Position numbers and translations under genes: made by a program. From the NCBI RefSeq assembly GCF_003003255.1, contig NZ_PVTD01000002.1:744001-808000 (forward strand): 64,000 nt of DNA. The letters are read 5' to 3'. The stretch comes from Aliiruegeria haliotis (GTDB lineage: Bacteria; Pseudomonadota; Alphaproteobacteria; Rhodobacterales; Rhodobacteraceae). Positions 35,979 through 44,996 of this stretch are shown piece by piece. The notes beneath the pieces are model-generated. The model saw only the letters and a program-made list of their open reading frames with translations. It had not been told where the DNA came from and did no database searches. Position 1 is the stretch's first letter. Each line of letters starts with the position of its first letter.

Positions 35979-36727
35979 GCCGCTTCCCCCCGGGCCAGAA
36001 CCTCTTCAATCGCAGCCTCGATCATGGACAGGTTTTGAGGTCTGGAGAACCTGTGGTCGGCGCCCTTGACCAGCCTGAGTTGAATATCGCCCCCCTCCGC
36101 ATGCTCCAGCAAGCGTAGCGCAACCGACATATCCACATCCGCGTCCGCGGTGCCATGCAGCGACCGCACCGGGAAAGGCAGCACCAGCGGGCTGCGCAGG
36201 ACCAACTGGGTGCGACCGTCTTCGATGAGCCGCCGGCTGATCTTCAGGTCACCGTATTCGGTCGGCACAACCGTATAACCCCGCTCCTTGACCTCCGTTT
36301 TCCGGGCGTCCGGCAGGGCCGCCCACATGGAATCCTCTGTGAAATCGGGCGCAGCAGCAATGGTCACCATTCCGGCAATCCGCTCTGGCATCAGCCGCGC
36401 CAGAAGCAGCGATATCCACGCCCCCATGGACGACCCGACAAGGACCATCGGCCCCGATTGCGCCCGCAACACCGCCGCCGCATCGGTCGCCCAATCCCCG
36501 ATGCATCCATCTTCGAACTCGCCGGAGCTTTTCCCGTGCCCGGAGTAATCCAACCGCAGAAAGGCGCGCTGGCGTCTCTCTGCCCAGTTCTGCAAATGCA
36601 GCGCCTTGGTTCCGGACATGTCCGAACGGAACCCTCCGAGGAAGACCACAAGCGGCCCGGCGCCGCAGGTCAGGTGAAAGGCGATACGTCGCCCCTGCGG
36701 GGTTTCAAAACATTCTGGATCGCTCAT
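35975..36727 (-). CDS. alpha/beta hydrolase, thioesterase-like
   Basis: A 250-residue cytoplasmic alpha/beta hydrolase of the type related to YqiA and ABHD10: 'VVFLGGFRSDMSGTKA', 'FLRLDYSGHGKSSG', nucleophile Ser in 'LVGSSMGAW', acid in 'SLHGTADADV', and His in 'KGADHRFS'. Human ABHD10 is a depalmitoylating thioesterase, but a bacterial substrate is unknown. The ATG at 36727 has an AGGAC site; a longer frame upstream overlaps the divergent gene's promoter. First gene of a two-hydrolase operon. Confidence 0.84.
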   Translation of the reverse strand: MSDPECFETPQGRRIAFHLTCGAGPLVVFLGGFRSDMSGTKALHLQNWAERRQRAFLRLDYSGHGKSSGEFEDGCIGDWATDAAAVLRAQSGPMVLVGSSMGAWISLLLARLMPERIAGMVTIAAAPDFTEDSMWAALPDARKTEVKERGYTVVPTEYGDLKISRRLIEDGRTQLVLRSPLVLPFPVRSLHGTADADVDMSVALRLLEHAEGGDIQLRLVKGADHRFSRPQNLSMIEAAIEEVLARGEAA

Positions 36728-36831
36728 GTCCTGGTCCCGCACCCTCTCCGAGATCGTTGCGGCCACCCTAGCCATGCCCGCCGCCCTCGCAAGCCTTGCC
36801 GTGGCGTGCTGCATTCGCCACAAAGGCGGTC

Positions 36832-37935
36832 ATGACCGGACCCCGACTGACACCGCTTGCCGCCTCGCTTCCCGCAACCGTACCCTTCGTGGGGCCGGAA
36901 ACGCAGGAGCGCCAACGCGGCCGCCCCTTTGCTGCGCGTGTCGGTGCGAACGAAAGCGGCTTCGGACCGGCGCCATCGGTGGTGCAGGCCATCCGCAACG
37001 CAGCGCCGGATGCCTGGATGTACGGCGATCCGGAGAGCCACGACCTGCGCCACGCACTGGCCGCGCATCATGGCATCGCACCGGAGACCATCGTCGTCGG
37101 CGAGGGCATCGACGGGTTGCTGGGGTACCTGGTGCGATTGCTGGTCGGACCGGGGGACAGCGTCGTCACGTCCGACGGTGCCTATCCGACCTTCAACTAC
37201 CACGTGGCGGGTTTCGGCGGCACTCTTCACAAGGTGCCCTATCGCGACGACCACGAGGATCCCGAAGCGCTCGTTGTCCGGGCAGCGGAGACGGGCGCCA
37301 AGCTGATCTACCTCTCGAATCCCGACAATCCGATGGGCACCTGGCATGACGCCGAAACAATCGCCCGCACAATCGCGGCCGTGCCGGAGGGCTGCGTGCT
37401 GCTCCTCGACGAAGCCTACGTGGAATTCGCTCCCGACGGGACCGCCCCACCGATTGACCCGAGCGACGCGCGGGTGATCCGCATGCGCACATTCTCCAAG
37501 GCACACGGGCTTGCCGGCATGCGGATCGGCTACGCCATCGGCCACCCGGAGTTGATCCTTGCCTTCAACAAGGTCCGCAACCATTTCGGCATGTCGCGAC
37601 TGTCACAGCAAGCCGCGCTGGCGAGCCTCGCCGACCAGGCCCACCTTGCCGGAACACTCCAACGCGTTGCCAGTGCCAGATCGCGCATTGCCGAAATCGG
37701 TGCGGCAAACGGGCTACGCGCGCTTCCCTCCGCCACCAATTTCGTGACCCTCGACTGCGGTCGCGATGGCGAACACGCACGGGCGCTTCTCGCGGCACTG
37801 GTCGCCCGCGACGTCTTTGTGCGCATGCCCTTCGTCGCCCCGGAGGATCGCTGCATTCGCATTTCCTGCGCGCCGGACGCCGAACTCGACATCGTCGCAG
37901 AGGCACTTCGCAAGGCGCTCGCCGAACTCCGCTGA
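36832..37935 (+). CDS. pyridoxal phosphate aminotransferase, HisC-like
   Basis: A 367-residue class I/II aminotransferase close to histidinol-phosphate aminotransferases. The PLP lysine is Lys223 ('TFSKAHGLAGMRIGY'); Asn166 and Asp193 ('SNPDNPMGT', 'LLDEAYVEF') are the usual PLP contacts, and the C-terminal 'RISCAPDAE' Arg binds the substrate carboxylate. Being away from histidine genes and beginning with an unusual N-terminus, it may act on aromatic or other amino acids instead. The ATG at 36832 follows AAAGG; the upstream ATG at 36796 is less likely. It diverges from the hydrolase pair. Confidence 0.85.
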   Translation: MTGPRLTPLAASLPATVPFVGPETQERQRGRPFAARVGANESGFGPAPSVVQAIRNAAPDAWMYGDPESHDLRHALAAHHGIAPETIVVGEGIDGLLGYLVRLLVGPGDSVVTSDGAYPTFNYHVAGFGGTLHKVPYRDDHEDPEALVVRAAETGAKLIYLSNPDNPMGTWHDAETIARTIAAVPEGCVLLLDEAYVEFAPDGTAPPIDPSDARVIRMRTFSKAHGLAGMRIGYAIGHPELILAFNKVRNHFGMSRLSQQAALASLADQAHLAGTLQRVASARSRIAEIGAANGLRALPSATNFVTLDCGRDGEHARALLAALVARDVFVRMPFVAPEDRCIRISCAPDAELDIVAEALRKALAELR

Positions 37936-38006
37936 GGTCGCAAAAAAGTCACCACCCGGTGCCCGAAACCGCGGTATCCTATCGCACGTCTTTGTGGGAG
38001 GTCGGG

Positions 38007-38189
38007 ATGAATCGCCACAATCTTGGCAGCGCGCCGAACTACACCACCGCCGCCCTGATCACACTTGGGGTCAATGTCTTCTGCGCGATGTACCTTCTGT
38101 GGGCCACGTTGGGATTCGCGGCGGTGCTGTTCGTGGCCTTCGCCGCAAATGTGGTCCTGACCCGCATCGATCGCCACCGAACCCGGTAG
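38007..38189 (+). CDS. small membrane protein of unknown function
   Basis: A 60-residue protein with two adjacent hydrophobic stretches (about 12-28 and 32-50) between a short N-terminus and a basic tail (RIDRHRTR). An excellent GGGAGG site precedes the ATG at 38007, which supports translation. I recognise no family. It follows the HisC-like gene by 71 bases and converges on the class V aminotransferase. Confidence 0.65.
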   Translation: MNRHNLGSAPNYTTAALITLGVNVFCAMYLLWATLGFAAVLFVAFAANVVLTRIDRHRTR

Positions 38190-38235
38190 CACTGGACACT
38201 GGCGCTCCCCCGAGGCAATCGGTGCGCGCATATCG

Positions 38236-38254
38236 AAGGCCGGATCGTGGCCTT
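38236..38254. terminator. hairpin between convergent genes
   Basis: AAGGCC and GGCCTT with a 7-base loop in the 71 bases between the small membrane protein and the class V aminotransferase. No U-run on either strand, so a terminator role is tentative. Confidence 0.3.
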
Positions 38255-38260
38255 GCCAGT

Positions 38261-39457
38261 TCAGGCTCGGGCCAGAACGGCGGTCGCGGCTTCCAACGCC
38301 CCATGTCCATGCGGGATCCCAAGTGCCTTGAGCCCCGTATCGATGCTGCCCAGCGCACCGAGCACCATCTGCGCATTCACATGGCCCATGTGCCCAATCC
38401 GAAAGTAACCGTCGGCGGCCGGATCCTCGTCGCTGGCCATGCCAAGTCCGATCCCCAAGGTGACGCCCGCATGCTCGCTCACCCAGTCCCGAAGCCGCGC
38501 GCCATTTTCCTTGCCGATCCGGATCGCGGTCACGCCATGGCTGCGGATTGCCGGATCGCTGAGGTTCATCTCCAGCGGTCCCTCCGCCCCCCAGGCATCG
38601 AGCGCCGCCCAGATCGCCCTCGCCAGCGCGGCGTGCCGATACCATACCGCTTCCATCCCCTCGTCATGGATCAGATCCAGCGCCGCTCGCAGGCCATAAA
38701 GATGATGCGTCGGCGCCGTGCCGCAGAAATACTGGTAGAACCGCTCGGCATTCACCCTCGGACGCCAGTCCCAGTATGCGGTCGCGAGGTCGGCACCATC
38801 CCGTGCAGCATCGGCCCGACCGTTGAAGTAGACAAACCCAAGCCCCGGCGGGGTCATCAACCCCTTCTGCGACCCTGTCACCATGACATCCACGCCCCAA
38901 TCGTCCATGCGGAGCTCGTCGACACCGAGGCAGGCAATGCAATCCACCATCAGGAGCGCAGGATGGCCGACCCGATCCAGAACCGCGCGGAGACCGCGGA
39001 TATCGTTCCTCACCGATGTTGCCGTATCCACCTGCACGCACATCACTGCCTTCAGCCGGTGATCGACATCGGCTCGCAGCGCCGCCTCCACCTTGTCGAG
39101 ATCGATCGCGGCGCGCCGTCCGAAGTCCAGCCGTTCGACCGCGATCCCCAACTGCTCGGCCACATTCGCCCAGCCATGGGCGAAATGCCCCGTCGCCAGT
39201 GCCAGAGCCGAGTCACCGCGGCTGAAGACGTTGGAAAGGGCCGCCTCCCAAGCACCGTGCCCGTTGCAGATGTAGATCGCCACATCGCCCGATGTCATCG
39301 CCACCCGCTTCAGGTCCGGGATGATCGTGTCCACGATCTCGTGCAACTCACCGGTGTATATGTTGGGCGCCGGACGATGCATCGCGCGAAGGACCTCGTC
39401 GGGAATGACCGATGGACCCGGAATCGCAAGATAGTGGCTGCCGCGCGAAAGCGTCAT
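38261..39457 (-). CDS. class V aminotransferase, alanine/serine-glyoxylate type
   Basis: A 398-residue PLP enzyme of the alanine-glyoxylate/serine-glyoxylate aminotransferase group. PLP lysine Lys198 in 'TGSQKGLMTPPGLGF', 'TATSVRND' and 'VDCIACLGVDEL' (the PLP Asp) are typical. These enzymes transfer an amino group to glyoxylate and feed serine-cycle, photorespiration-like or purine catabolic routes. No partner gene is adjacent, so its pathway is unsettled; an aspartate or (S)-ureidoglycine-glyoxylate variant is possible. Confidence 0.85.
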   Translation of the reverse strand: MTLSRGSHYLAIPGPSVIPDEVLRAMHRPAPNIYTGELHEIVDTIIPDLKRVAMTSGDVAIYICNGHGAWEAALSNVFSRGDSALALATGHFAHGWANVAEQLGIAVERLDFGRRAAIDLDKVEAALRADVDHRLKAVMCVQVDTATSVRNDIRGLRAVLDRVGHPALLMVDCIACLGVDELRMDDWGVDVMVTGSQKGLMTPPGLGFVYFNGRADAARDGADLATAYWDWRPRVNAERFYQYFCGTAPTHHLYGLRAALDLIHDEGMEAVWYRHAALARAIWAALDAWGAEGPLEMNLSDPAIRSHGVTAIRIGKENGARLRDWVSEHAGVTLGIGLGMASDEDPAADGYFRIGHMGHVNAQMVLGALGSIDTGLKALGIPHGHGALEAATAVLARA

Positions 39458-39827
39458 CGAAGGTCTCCTGAAAATCCGACGGACAGCCGGGGATAGGACG
39501 CGCCCACCATATCGTCAATTGGTGTCGGCCGCCGGCGCCGGAACAGGCCCGCCAAGCGGGCGGATACTCACCGTGTTGCCCGAAAGATGGGCAGGGCGCA
39601 TGGCTGTTTGGGCACCGGCCCCGGCGCTGCCGGCGGCGCCCGCCCGCCCCGCGCACCGCGCCCTTATGACTCCGTGATTGCCCGGGGCAACACCGCGTCC
39701 CGTGCCCTGTCTAGATGGCCGCCCATGCGCCACGGCCTTCCCCGCTTGCTCTGCGCCCCTTTTTGGGGATAGACCGCATCAATCCAAGCTCGACCTTTCC
39801 CGCGCGCGTCCCAACCCGATCAGGCCC
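39458..39827. other. divergent promoter region, aminotransferase and phosphatase genes
   Basis: 370 bases with no convincing gene. Contains a small perfect hairpin at 39547-39561 (GCCCGC-CAA-GCGGGC), perhaps just local GC symmetry. I cannot place promoters. Confidence 0.4.
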
Positions 39828-40529
39828 ATGTTCAAACGACTTCACGATTGGTTCGACACCACCGAGCGGCGCCTGCGCAACTCCTTTGGCGACGACCTTT
39901 CCACACCTCGGACCCGCCGACAGGCCTGGTGGCATTTCAACCTTTTCGATCACGCCTTCCTGCGGATCCTGTGGACCAATTTCGACGAGGTCGCGCCGGG
40001 CGTCTATCGGTCCAACCACCCGGGCCCGCAGAGGTTGGAAAAGTACAAGGAGATGGGAATCCGCTCGATCCTCAACCTGCGCGGGGTAGACGGCCGGTCT
40101 CCCTGGCTGTTCGAGAAAGAGGCCTGCGACGAGCTTGGCATGGAGCTGAAAGTGGCAAAGATCTACGCCCGCAAACCGGCGAAACGCAAGGAGATCCTCC
40201 ACCTCATCGACACCATGCGCGAGATGGATAAACCCTTTGTCATGCATTGCAAGTCCGGTGCCGACCGCGCGGGCTTCGCATCGGTTTTGTACAAGGCCAT
40301 TATTGAGGGCGCTCCGCTGGAGGAGGCCAGAAAGCACCTTTCCCTGCGCTATATCCATACCGATTGGACCGAAACGGGCATCGTGGACCACATCATCGAC
40401 ATGTACGAGCAACGCAACGCGCAGTCGCCGATCACGATGGAGGAGTGGTTCCGCACCGAGTACGACCACAAGGAAGCAGCCGCGAGTTTCGCAGCCAGGC
40501 GCGCCGGCAAACGGGCAAAGGCCGCATGA
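39828..40529 (+). CDS. dual-specificity/tyrosine phosphatase
   Basis: A 233-residue cysteine phosphatase. The P-loop HCKSGADR (C-x5-R) gives Cys141 and Arg147, and the general acid is probably an Asp in the preceding loop. The 'EVAPGVYRSNHPGPQRLEKY' block is typical of bacterial DSP-like proteins, some of which act on phosphoinositides or on lipid-linked phosphates rather than proteins. Its stop overlaps the start of an MsbA-like exporter (ATGA), so the two are translationally coupled; a lipid or envelope phosphate substrate is therefore an attractive guess. The ATG at 39828 is 50 codons into an open frame but starts the conserved part. Confidence 0.83.
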   Translation: MFKRLHDWFDTTERRLRNSFGDDLSTPRTRRQAWWHFNLFDHAFLRILWTNFDEVAPGVYRSNHPGPQRLEKYKEMGIRSILNLRGVDGRSPWLFEKEACDELGMELKVAKIYARKPAKRKEILHLIDTMREMDKPFVMHCKSGADRAGFASVLYKAIIEGAPLEEARKHLSLRYIHTDWTETGIVDHIIDMYEQRNAQSPITMEEWFRTEYDHKEAAASFAARRAGKRAKAA

Positions 40530-42319
40530 GCAAACTTACAGATTTCGACTCCGCTGAACTGACGGCCTCCAAGCAGCGGGAACTCTTCGGCTGGCTCTGG
40601 CATGGCTGGATGAAGCCCTACTGGCCCGCCATCTTGCTCGCAGGGATCCTGATGTCGGTCGAAGGCTCCATGCTCGGGCTCATGTCCTACATGATGAAGC
40701 CGATGTTCGACGACGTCTTCATCGGCGGGAACACCGACGCGCTCGCCTGGGTCGGCGCAGTGGTCATGGGCATCTTTCTGACCCGAGCGATCACCAATAT
40801 CTGCCAGAGGGTGCTGATCACCCGCACAGCGTCGCGCATCGTCTTCCAATTGCAGACCGAACTCCTTCAACACGTGATGAAGCTGGACACGCTGTTCCAC
40901 CAGGCAAACCCGCCAGGCGCCCTGATGGACCGCATCCGGGGAGACACCGGTGCAATTCGCAACGTGTCCAACGTGATCATCACCGGTGTCGGCCGGGACG
41001 TGATGTCCCTTTTCTCCCTGATGGCCGTCGTCCTCTATATAGACTGGCGCTGGACCATCATCGCTTTCATCGGTGCCCCGCTGATCGTGGCGCCCTCGCT
41101 GATGGTGCAGCGTTTCGTGCGCCGCACCGCGCTGCGCAACCGTCAGAATGCGGGCAAGATGACCACGCGCCTTGACGAGATCTTCCACGGCATCACGCCG
41201 ATCAAGCTCAATGCGCTGGAAGCCTATCAGGCCGGGCGCTTCCGGGAACTTGCCGACAACCAGATCCAGACCGAGATCCGCGCAAGCTTCGGCAAGGCCC
41301 TGATCCCCGCGATGATCGACATCATGTCCGGGATCGGCTTCCTGGCCGTCCTCTACTATGGCGGCTCCCAGATCATCGAGGGCGAGAAATCCGTCGGTGA
41401 GTTCATGTCGTTCTTCGTCGCCATGGCCCTTGCCTTCGAGCCGCTGCGTCGGCTCGGCGCCGTGTCCGGTGTCTGGCAAACCACCGCCGTCAGCCTCAAC
41501 CGGCTTCAGACGCTGTTCTACATGGAACCCGGCCTCAAGAGCCCACCCGACCCCGTGCGCCTGCCCGAGGCCCTGGGCAATATCCGGTTCGATGACGTGT
41601 CGCTCTCCTACGGCACCCTGCCTGTCCTGAATGGCACCAGTTTCACGGCGGAGGCGGGAAAGACCACCGCGCTCGTGGGACTGTCCGGCGCCGGCAAGAG
41701 CACGGTCTTCAACGTGCTCACACGTTTGGTTGACATCAACGGTGGGGTCGTATCGCTTTCGGACACCGACATCCGAAATTTCGACCTGGCAGAGCTGCGC
41801 GGGCAGTTTTCCGTGGTCACGCAGGATGCGCTCCTGTTTGACGAGAGCCTGCGGGACAACATCCTGCTCGGGCGCACCGATGTCTCCGAAGAGGAGTTGC
41901 GGCGCGCGATGGATGGCGCCCATATCTCGGATTTTGTCGGCAACCTGCCTAACGGGCTGGATAGCCCGGCGGGACCGCGCGGCTCCTCGCTTTCCGGCGG
42001 CCAGCGGCAACGGGTGGCAATTGCTCGGGCGCTGCTTCGGGACACGCCGATTTTGCTTCTGGACGAAGCAACCTCGGCGCTCGACGCACAGTCGGAACAC
42101 ATCGTGCAGGAGGCACTGGAGCGCCTTTCCGAGGGACGCACGACTCTGGTGATCGCCCACCGGCTTTCGACGGTGCGTAACGCCGACAAGATCGTTGTCA
42201 TGGAGGCCGGACAGGTTGTCGAAGAGGGATCGCACGATTCGTTGATCGCCCGGAATGGCGCCTATGCAGAGCTCTACCGGTTGCAATTCAACGAAGCCGA
42301 GGAGCAGGAGAACGACTGA
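40526..42319 (+). CDS. ABC exporter, MsbA/lipid-flippase-like
   Basis: A 597-residue half-transporter: about six membrane helices in residues 35-330 and a C-terminal ATPase with Walker A GLSGAGKST, signature LSGGQRQR, Walker B ILLLDEATSALD and the switch His in 'IAHRLSTVRNADKIVV'. It would work as a homodimer in the inner membrane, exporting lipid A, another lipid or a drug. MsbA proper is the nearest well-known relative, but the roseobacter paralogues are many. Coupled to the phosphatase upstream. Confidence 0.87.
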   Translation: MSKLTDFDSAELTASKQRELFGWLWHGWMKPYWPAILLAGILMSVEGSMLGLMSYMMKPMFDDVFIGGNTDALAWVGAVVMGIFLTRAITNICQRVLITRTASRIVFQLQTELLQHVMKLDTLFHQANPPGALMDRIRGDTGAIRNVSNVIITGVGRDVMSLFSLMAVVLYIDWRWTIIAFIGAPLIVAPSLMVQRFVRRTALRNRQNAGKMTTRLDEIFHGITPIKLNALEAYQAGRFRELADNQIQTEIRASFGKALIPAMIDIMSGIGFLAVLYYGGSQIIEGEKSVGEFMSFFVAMALAFEPLRRLGAVSGVWQTTAVSLNRLQTLFYMEPGLKSPPDPVRLPEALGNIRFDDVSLSYGTLPVLNGTSFTAEAGKTTALVGLSGAGKSTVFNVLTRLVDINGGVVSLSDTDIRNFDLAELRGQFSVVTQDALLFDESLRDNILLGRTDVSEEELRRAMDGAHISDFVGNLPNGLDSPAGPRGSSLSGGQRQRVAIARALLRDTPILLLDEATSALDAQSEHIVQEALERLSEGRTTLVIAHRLSTVRNADKIVVMEAGQVVEEGSHDSLIARNGAYAELYRLQFNEAEEQEND

Positions 42320-42391
42320 CCACCCCGGTGGACCCTGACGTGCAGCAACTCGGCCCTGCCTGTCCCCGGAACACCCGCCAGGCAAGCGTCT

Positions 42392-43117
42392 TCAGGTGTC
42401 AGAACGTCCCCTGGCCGCTGCGCCGGAGCCGGTTCTCCGGGTCTCGTAGCGCGCGACCAGTGTCTCGGGAGCGGTCCCGGCCAGGTAGCGCGCAAGCGTT
42501 CCAAGGTTGCGCGCCCCTCGACGTATCCAGCCCTCGGCCTCGTAGCGCGTCGCGCTTGTCGTCACCGTGGCAGGCAACATCCGCAGGCGCCCACGCAAGG
42601 CCCGCGCCAAGGCCACGTCTTCCATCAATGGAATGTCCGGATAGCCACCGACCTCATCATAGAGACTTCGGGAGATCAGCATTCCCTGATCACCATAGGG
42701 CAGGCCCAGAAACCGTGTGCGCAGGTTCGCCCAACCGGCGACGCAGGCAGCCGGCATCCCCCTCGACCGAAACGCCAGCCGGAAAACATGTGCCTTCGTC
42801 GGCGCCTCCATGGCTTCCCGGACCTGTTCCGGCCAACCGGTGGGAAGTTGGCTGTCGGCATGGAGAGCCAGGATCCATCCCCCACGCGAGGCTGCGATTC
42901 CCCGCGCCAGTTGCCCGCCTCGTCCGGCGGTGCCCTCTATCACGACGGCCCCTGTCGCGCGGGCAAGCCTGACGCTCGCGTCCGTCGAACCACCGTCCGA
43001 CACCACGACTTCGCGGACCAACCCCGTGGCAACACCCTCCATGACCCCAGGCAAGCATTCGCGCAGGGCTGCCTCCGCATTGAGGGTGGGAATGACGACA
43101 CTGAGGGGTGCGGGCAT
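42392..43117 (-). CDS. glycosyltransferase family 2, TIGR04283-like
   Basis: A 241-residue GT-A glycosyltransferase: 'LSVVIPTLNAEAALRECL' at the start, nucleotide-binding 'VVVSDGGSTDASV', the DxD-like 'LHADSQLP', and 'GLPYGDQGMLISRSLYDEVG' with 'MEDVALARALR', all marks of the TIGR04283 subfamily, often found beside related sugar-phosphate genes. The acceptor is unknown. The ATG at 43117 is chosen because the conserved domain begins there, though the frame is open for 46 more codons. It converges on the exporter gene. Confidence 0.83.
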   Translation of the reverse strand: MPAPLSVVIPTLNAEAALRECLPGVMEGVATGLVREVVVSDGGSTDASVRLARATGAVVIEGTAGRGGQLARGIAASRGGWILALHADSQLPTGWPEQVREAMEAPTKAHVFRLAFRSRGMPAACVAGWANLRTRFLGLPYGDQGMLISRSLYDEVGGYPDIPLMEDVALARALRGRLRMLPATVTTSATRYEAEGWIRRGARNLGTLARYLAGTAPETLVARYETRRTGSGAAARGRSDT

Positions 43118-43249
43118 CGGCCGATCCTTGGACTTCGCCCTTGTCATGCGCCAAGCCGGCTCCCAGTTCAACGCCCGATCTAGGCATTGCCGCCCGGTGC
43201 TCCGAATGGCAAATGTCAACGACAGCCACGGCGCGAAGGACGCAAGACC

Positions 43250-44017
43250 ATGCAAGGCGAACGCATCGACAACCGTACCATCCTCGCCATATCCGGCACC
43301 GACAGGGAGAAATACCTCCAGGGTCTGGTGACCAACGACACCGCCCGGCTCGCCGATGGCCTCGTCTATGCCGCGATGCTCAGCCCGCAGGGCAAGTATC
43401 TGGCCGATTTCTTCCTGAAGGCCGACGGCGACCGCATCTTGCTCGATGTGGCCAGCCCGCTTGCCCCGGATCTGGCCAAACGGCTTGCCATGTACAAGCT
43501 GAGGGCCGACGTGGCGATCGAGGAAACAGACTTGTTTGTCTCGCGCGGCATCGGTCCCGCCCCCGCCGGAGCGCTGTCAGACCCCCGCCATCCATCGCTT
43601 GGTTGGCGCCTCTACGGCGACACGCCGGGCGAAGCGTCAGAAACGGATTGGGAGGCGCTGAGGGTGGCCGCCGGTGTGCCGGAAGCCGGGGTCGAGTTGC
43701 TCCCGAACGACAGCTACATCCTGGAGGCCGGGTTCGAGCGTCTGAACGGTGTGGACTTTCGCAAGGGCTGCTACGTCGGGCAGGAAGTCACCGCACGGAT
43801 GAAGCACAAGACCGAATTGCGCAAAGGTCTGGCCATCGTGGAGGTCGAGGGAACCGCCGCGCCCGGAACTGAGATCACGGCGGATGGCAAGCCGGCCGGG
43901 ACGCTTTTCACCCAGGCAAACGGACGGGCGCTGGCGCACTTGCGGTTCGATCGTGCCGGCGAGGGGATGCGGGCCGGCGACGCCTTGGTCAACTGGAAGG
44001 GTTCCCGCGCAGACTGA
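43250..44017 (+). CDS. ygfZ: folate-binding YgfZ/GcvT-like protein
   Basis: A 255-residue member of the YgfZ/COG0354 family with the hallmark 'KGCYVGQEVTARMKHKTELRK' segment split here as KGCYVGQE around residue 195. YgfZ uses folate to help repair or assemble certain Fe-S enzymes under oxidative conditions; the signature cysteine is essential in E. coli. The N-terminal part has the 'FLQGLVTND'-like block ('YLQGLVTNDT'). The frame is open upstream but an ATG at 43250 fits. It diverges from the glycosyltransferase and precedes the kinase-like gene. Confidence 0.88.
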   Translation: MQGERIDNRTILAISGTDREKYLQGLVTNDTARLADGLVYAAMLSPQGKYLADFFLKADGDRILLDVASPLAPDLAKRLAMYKLRADVAIEETDLFVSRGIGPAPAGALSDPRHPSLGWRLYGDTPGEASETDWEALRVAAGVPEAGVELLPNDSYILEAGFERLNGVDFRKGCYVGQEVTARMKHKTELRKGLAIVEVEGTAAPGTEITADGKPAGTLFTQANGRALAHLRFDRAGEGMRAGDALVNWKGSRAD

Positions 44018-44074
44018 CCCCGCAAACCGGGCCGGTTGCACGGGACTTCCCCATAGGGCACTTCTGGGCCGAAC

Positions 44075-44878
44075 ATGCCCCTTAAACACGCCACCCGACT
44101 TATCTTCGGACACCCCGCTGCCACCATTCGCCCGCTCCATGGCGGAGACCTGTCGACGGTGTCGCTCCTGACGTTGCCGTCCGGGCGCAAGATCGTTGCG
44201 AAGCAGGGCCCGCAGGTTGCACGAGAGGCCCGTATGCTGTCAGCGATGGCCCGCGCCGGGGCCCCGGTGCCGGAGGTGCTGGGTCTGTCCGGTACCGTAC
44301 TCTTCCTCGAGTTCCTCAGGGAAATCACTCCGGATGCGGATGGCTGGTCCACGCTCGGGCACGCGTTGCGCCGTTTGCATGGAAACCTGTCGCCAACTTT
44401 CGGCTGGAACGAGGACTATGCCTTCGGCGCAGTCGCCATCCCCAACACGCCACGGGAAAACTGGCCTGATTTCTGGGCCGAGCAGCGACTTTTCGCCGCG
44501 CCAGAAGCCCTTCCAACAGAGATTTCCCGCAGGCTGGATCAAGTTTGCAAGCATCTGGACACCTTGCTGCCCGCGCGACCTCCAGCCGCCCTGCTGCACG
44601 GAGATCTGTGGTCCGGCAACCTGCTGTTTGGCCCAAACTGCCGAGCCGCCTTCATCGATCCGGCCTGCTACTATGGCGACGCGGAGGTGGATCTTGCGAT
44701 GCTGCACTTGTTCGGGGCGCCTCCCGGCGAGTTTCTTCGGGCCTACGGCCCCCTCGCTCCCGGGTGGGATGTTCGCAGAAACATCTATCAGCTCTGGCCG
44801 GCGCTAGTGCACCTGCGCCTGTTCGGGAACGGCTACCTGCCGATGATCTACAGCCGTCTGTCGGCATTGGGCTTCTGA
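44075..44878 (+). CDS. fructosamine kinase family protein
   Basis: A 267-residue protein of the fructosamine/ketosamine-3-kinase family. Kinase-like motifs are visible: Lys43 and Glu52 ('IVAKQGPQVAREARML'), the catalytic 'LLHGDLWSGNLLF' (HGD at about 176-178), and the metal-binding 'FIDPACYYGDAEVDLAM'. The enzymes phosphorylate fructosamines on glycated proteins or small amines so that the sugar falls off. It is about 57 bases downstream of ygfZ and may share its transcript. Confidence 0.86.
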   Translation: MPLKHATRLIFGHPAATIRPLHGGDLSTVSLLTLPSGRKIVAKQGPQVAREARMLSAMARAGAPVPEVLGLSGTVLFLEFLREITPDADGWSTLGHALRRLHGNLSPTFGWNEDYAFGAVAIPNTPRENWPDFWAEQRLFAAPEALPTEISRRLDQVCKHLDTLLPARPPAALLHGDLWSGNLLFGPNCRAAFIDPACYYGDAEVDLAMLHLFGAPPGEFLRAYGPLAPGWDVRRNIYQLWPALVHLRLFGNGYLPMIYSRLSALGF

Positions 44879-44929
44879 CCGATCGCCCGGCACGCCATAG
44901 CGGCCGTTCAGCCTTTTGGCGTGGCGTGC

Positions 44930-44955
44930 AAAAAAGGGCCGCCCAATGGCGACCC
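44930..44955 (-). terminator. intrinsic terminator of efp
   Basis: On the minus strand GGGTCGCC, loop ATTG, GGCGGCCC and then six T: an 8-bp stem with one G-U pair followed by a U-run, 42 bases after the efp stop. This is a textbook Rho-independent terminator. It lies between convergent genes. Confidence 0.85.
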
Positions 44956-44996
44956 TGTGTGACGCGTTCCGGCTCAGCCGGACCAGCGCAAATCCA

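Noticed and set aside
39515-39733. 72-codon minus-strand frame in the aminotransferase/phosphatase gap
   Set aside because: Low-complexity Ala/Gly/Pro content, no start signal and no similarity that I can see.
40349-42385. 678-codon open frame on the minus strand
   Set aside because: Antisense to the MsbA-like exporter, whose ATPase motifs are complete; the minus frame shows no domain.
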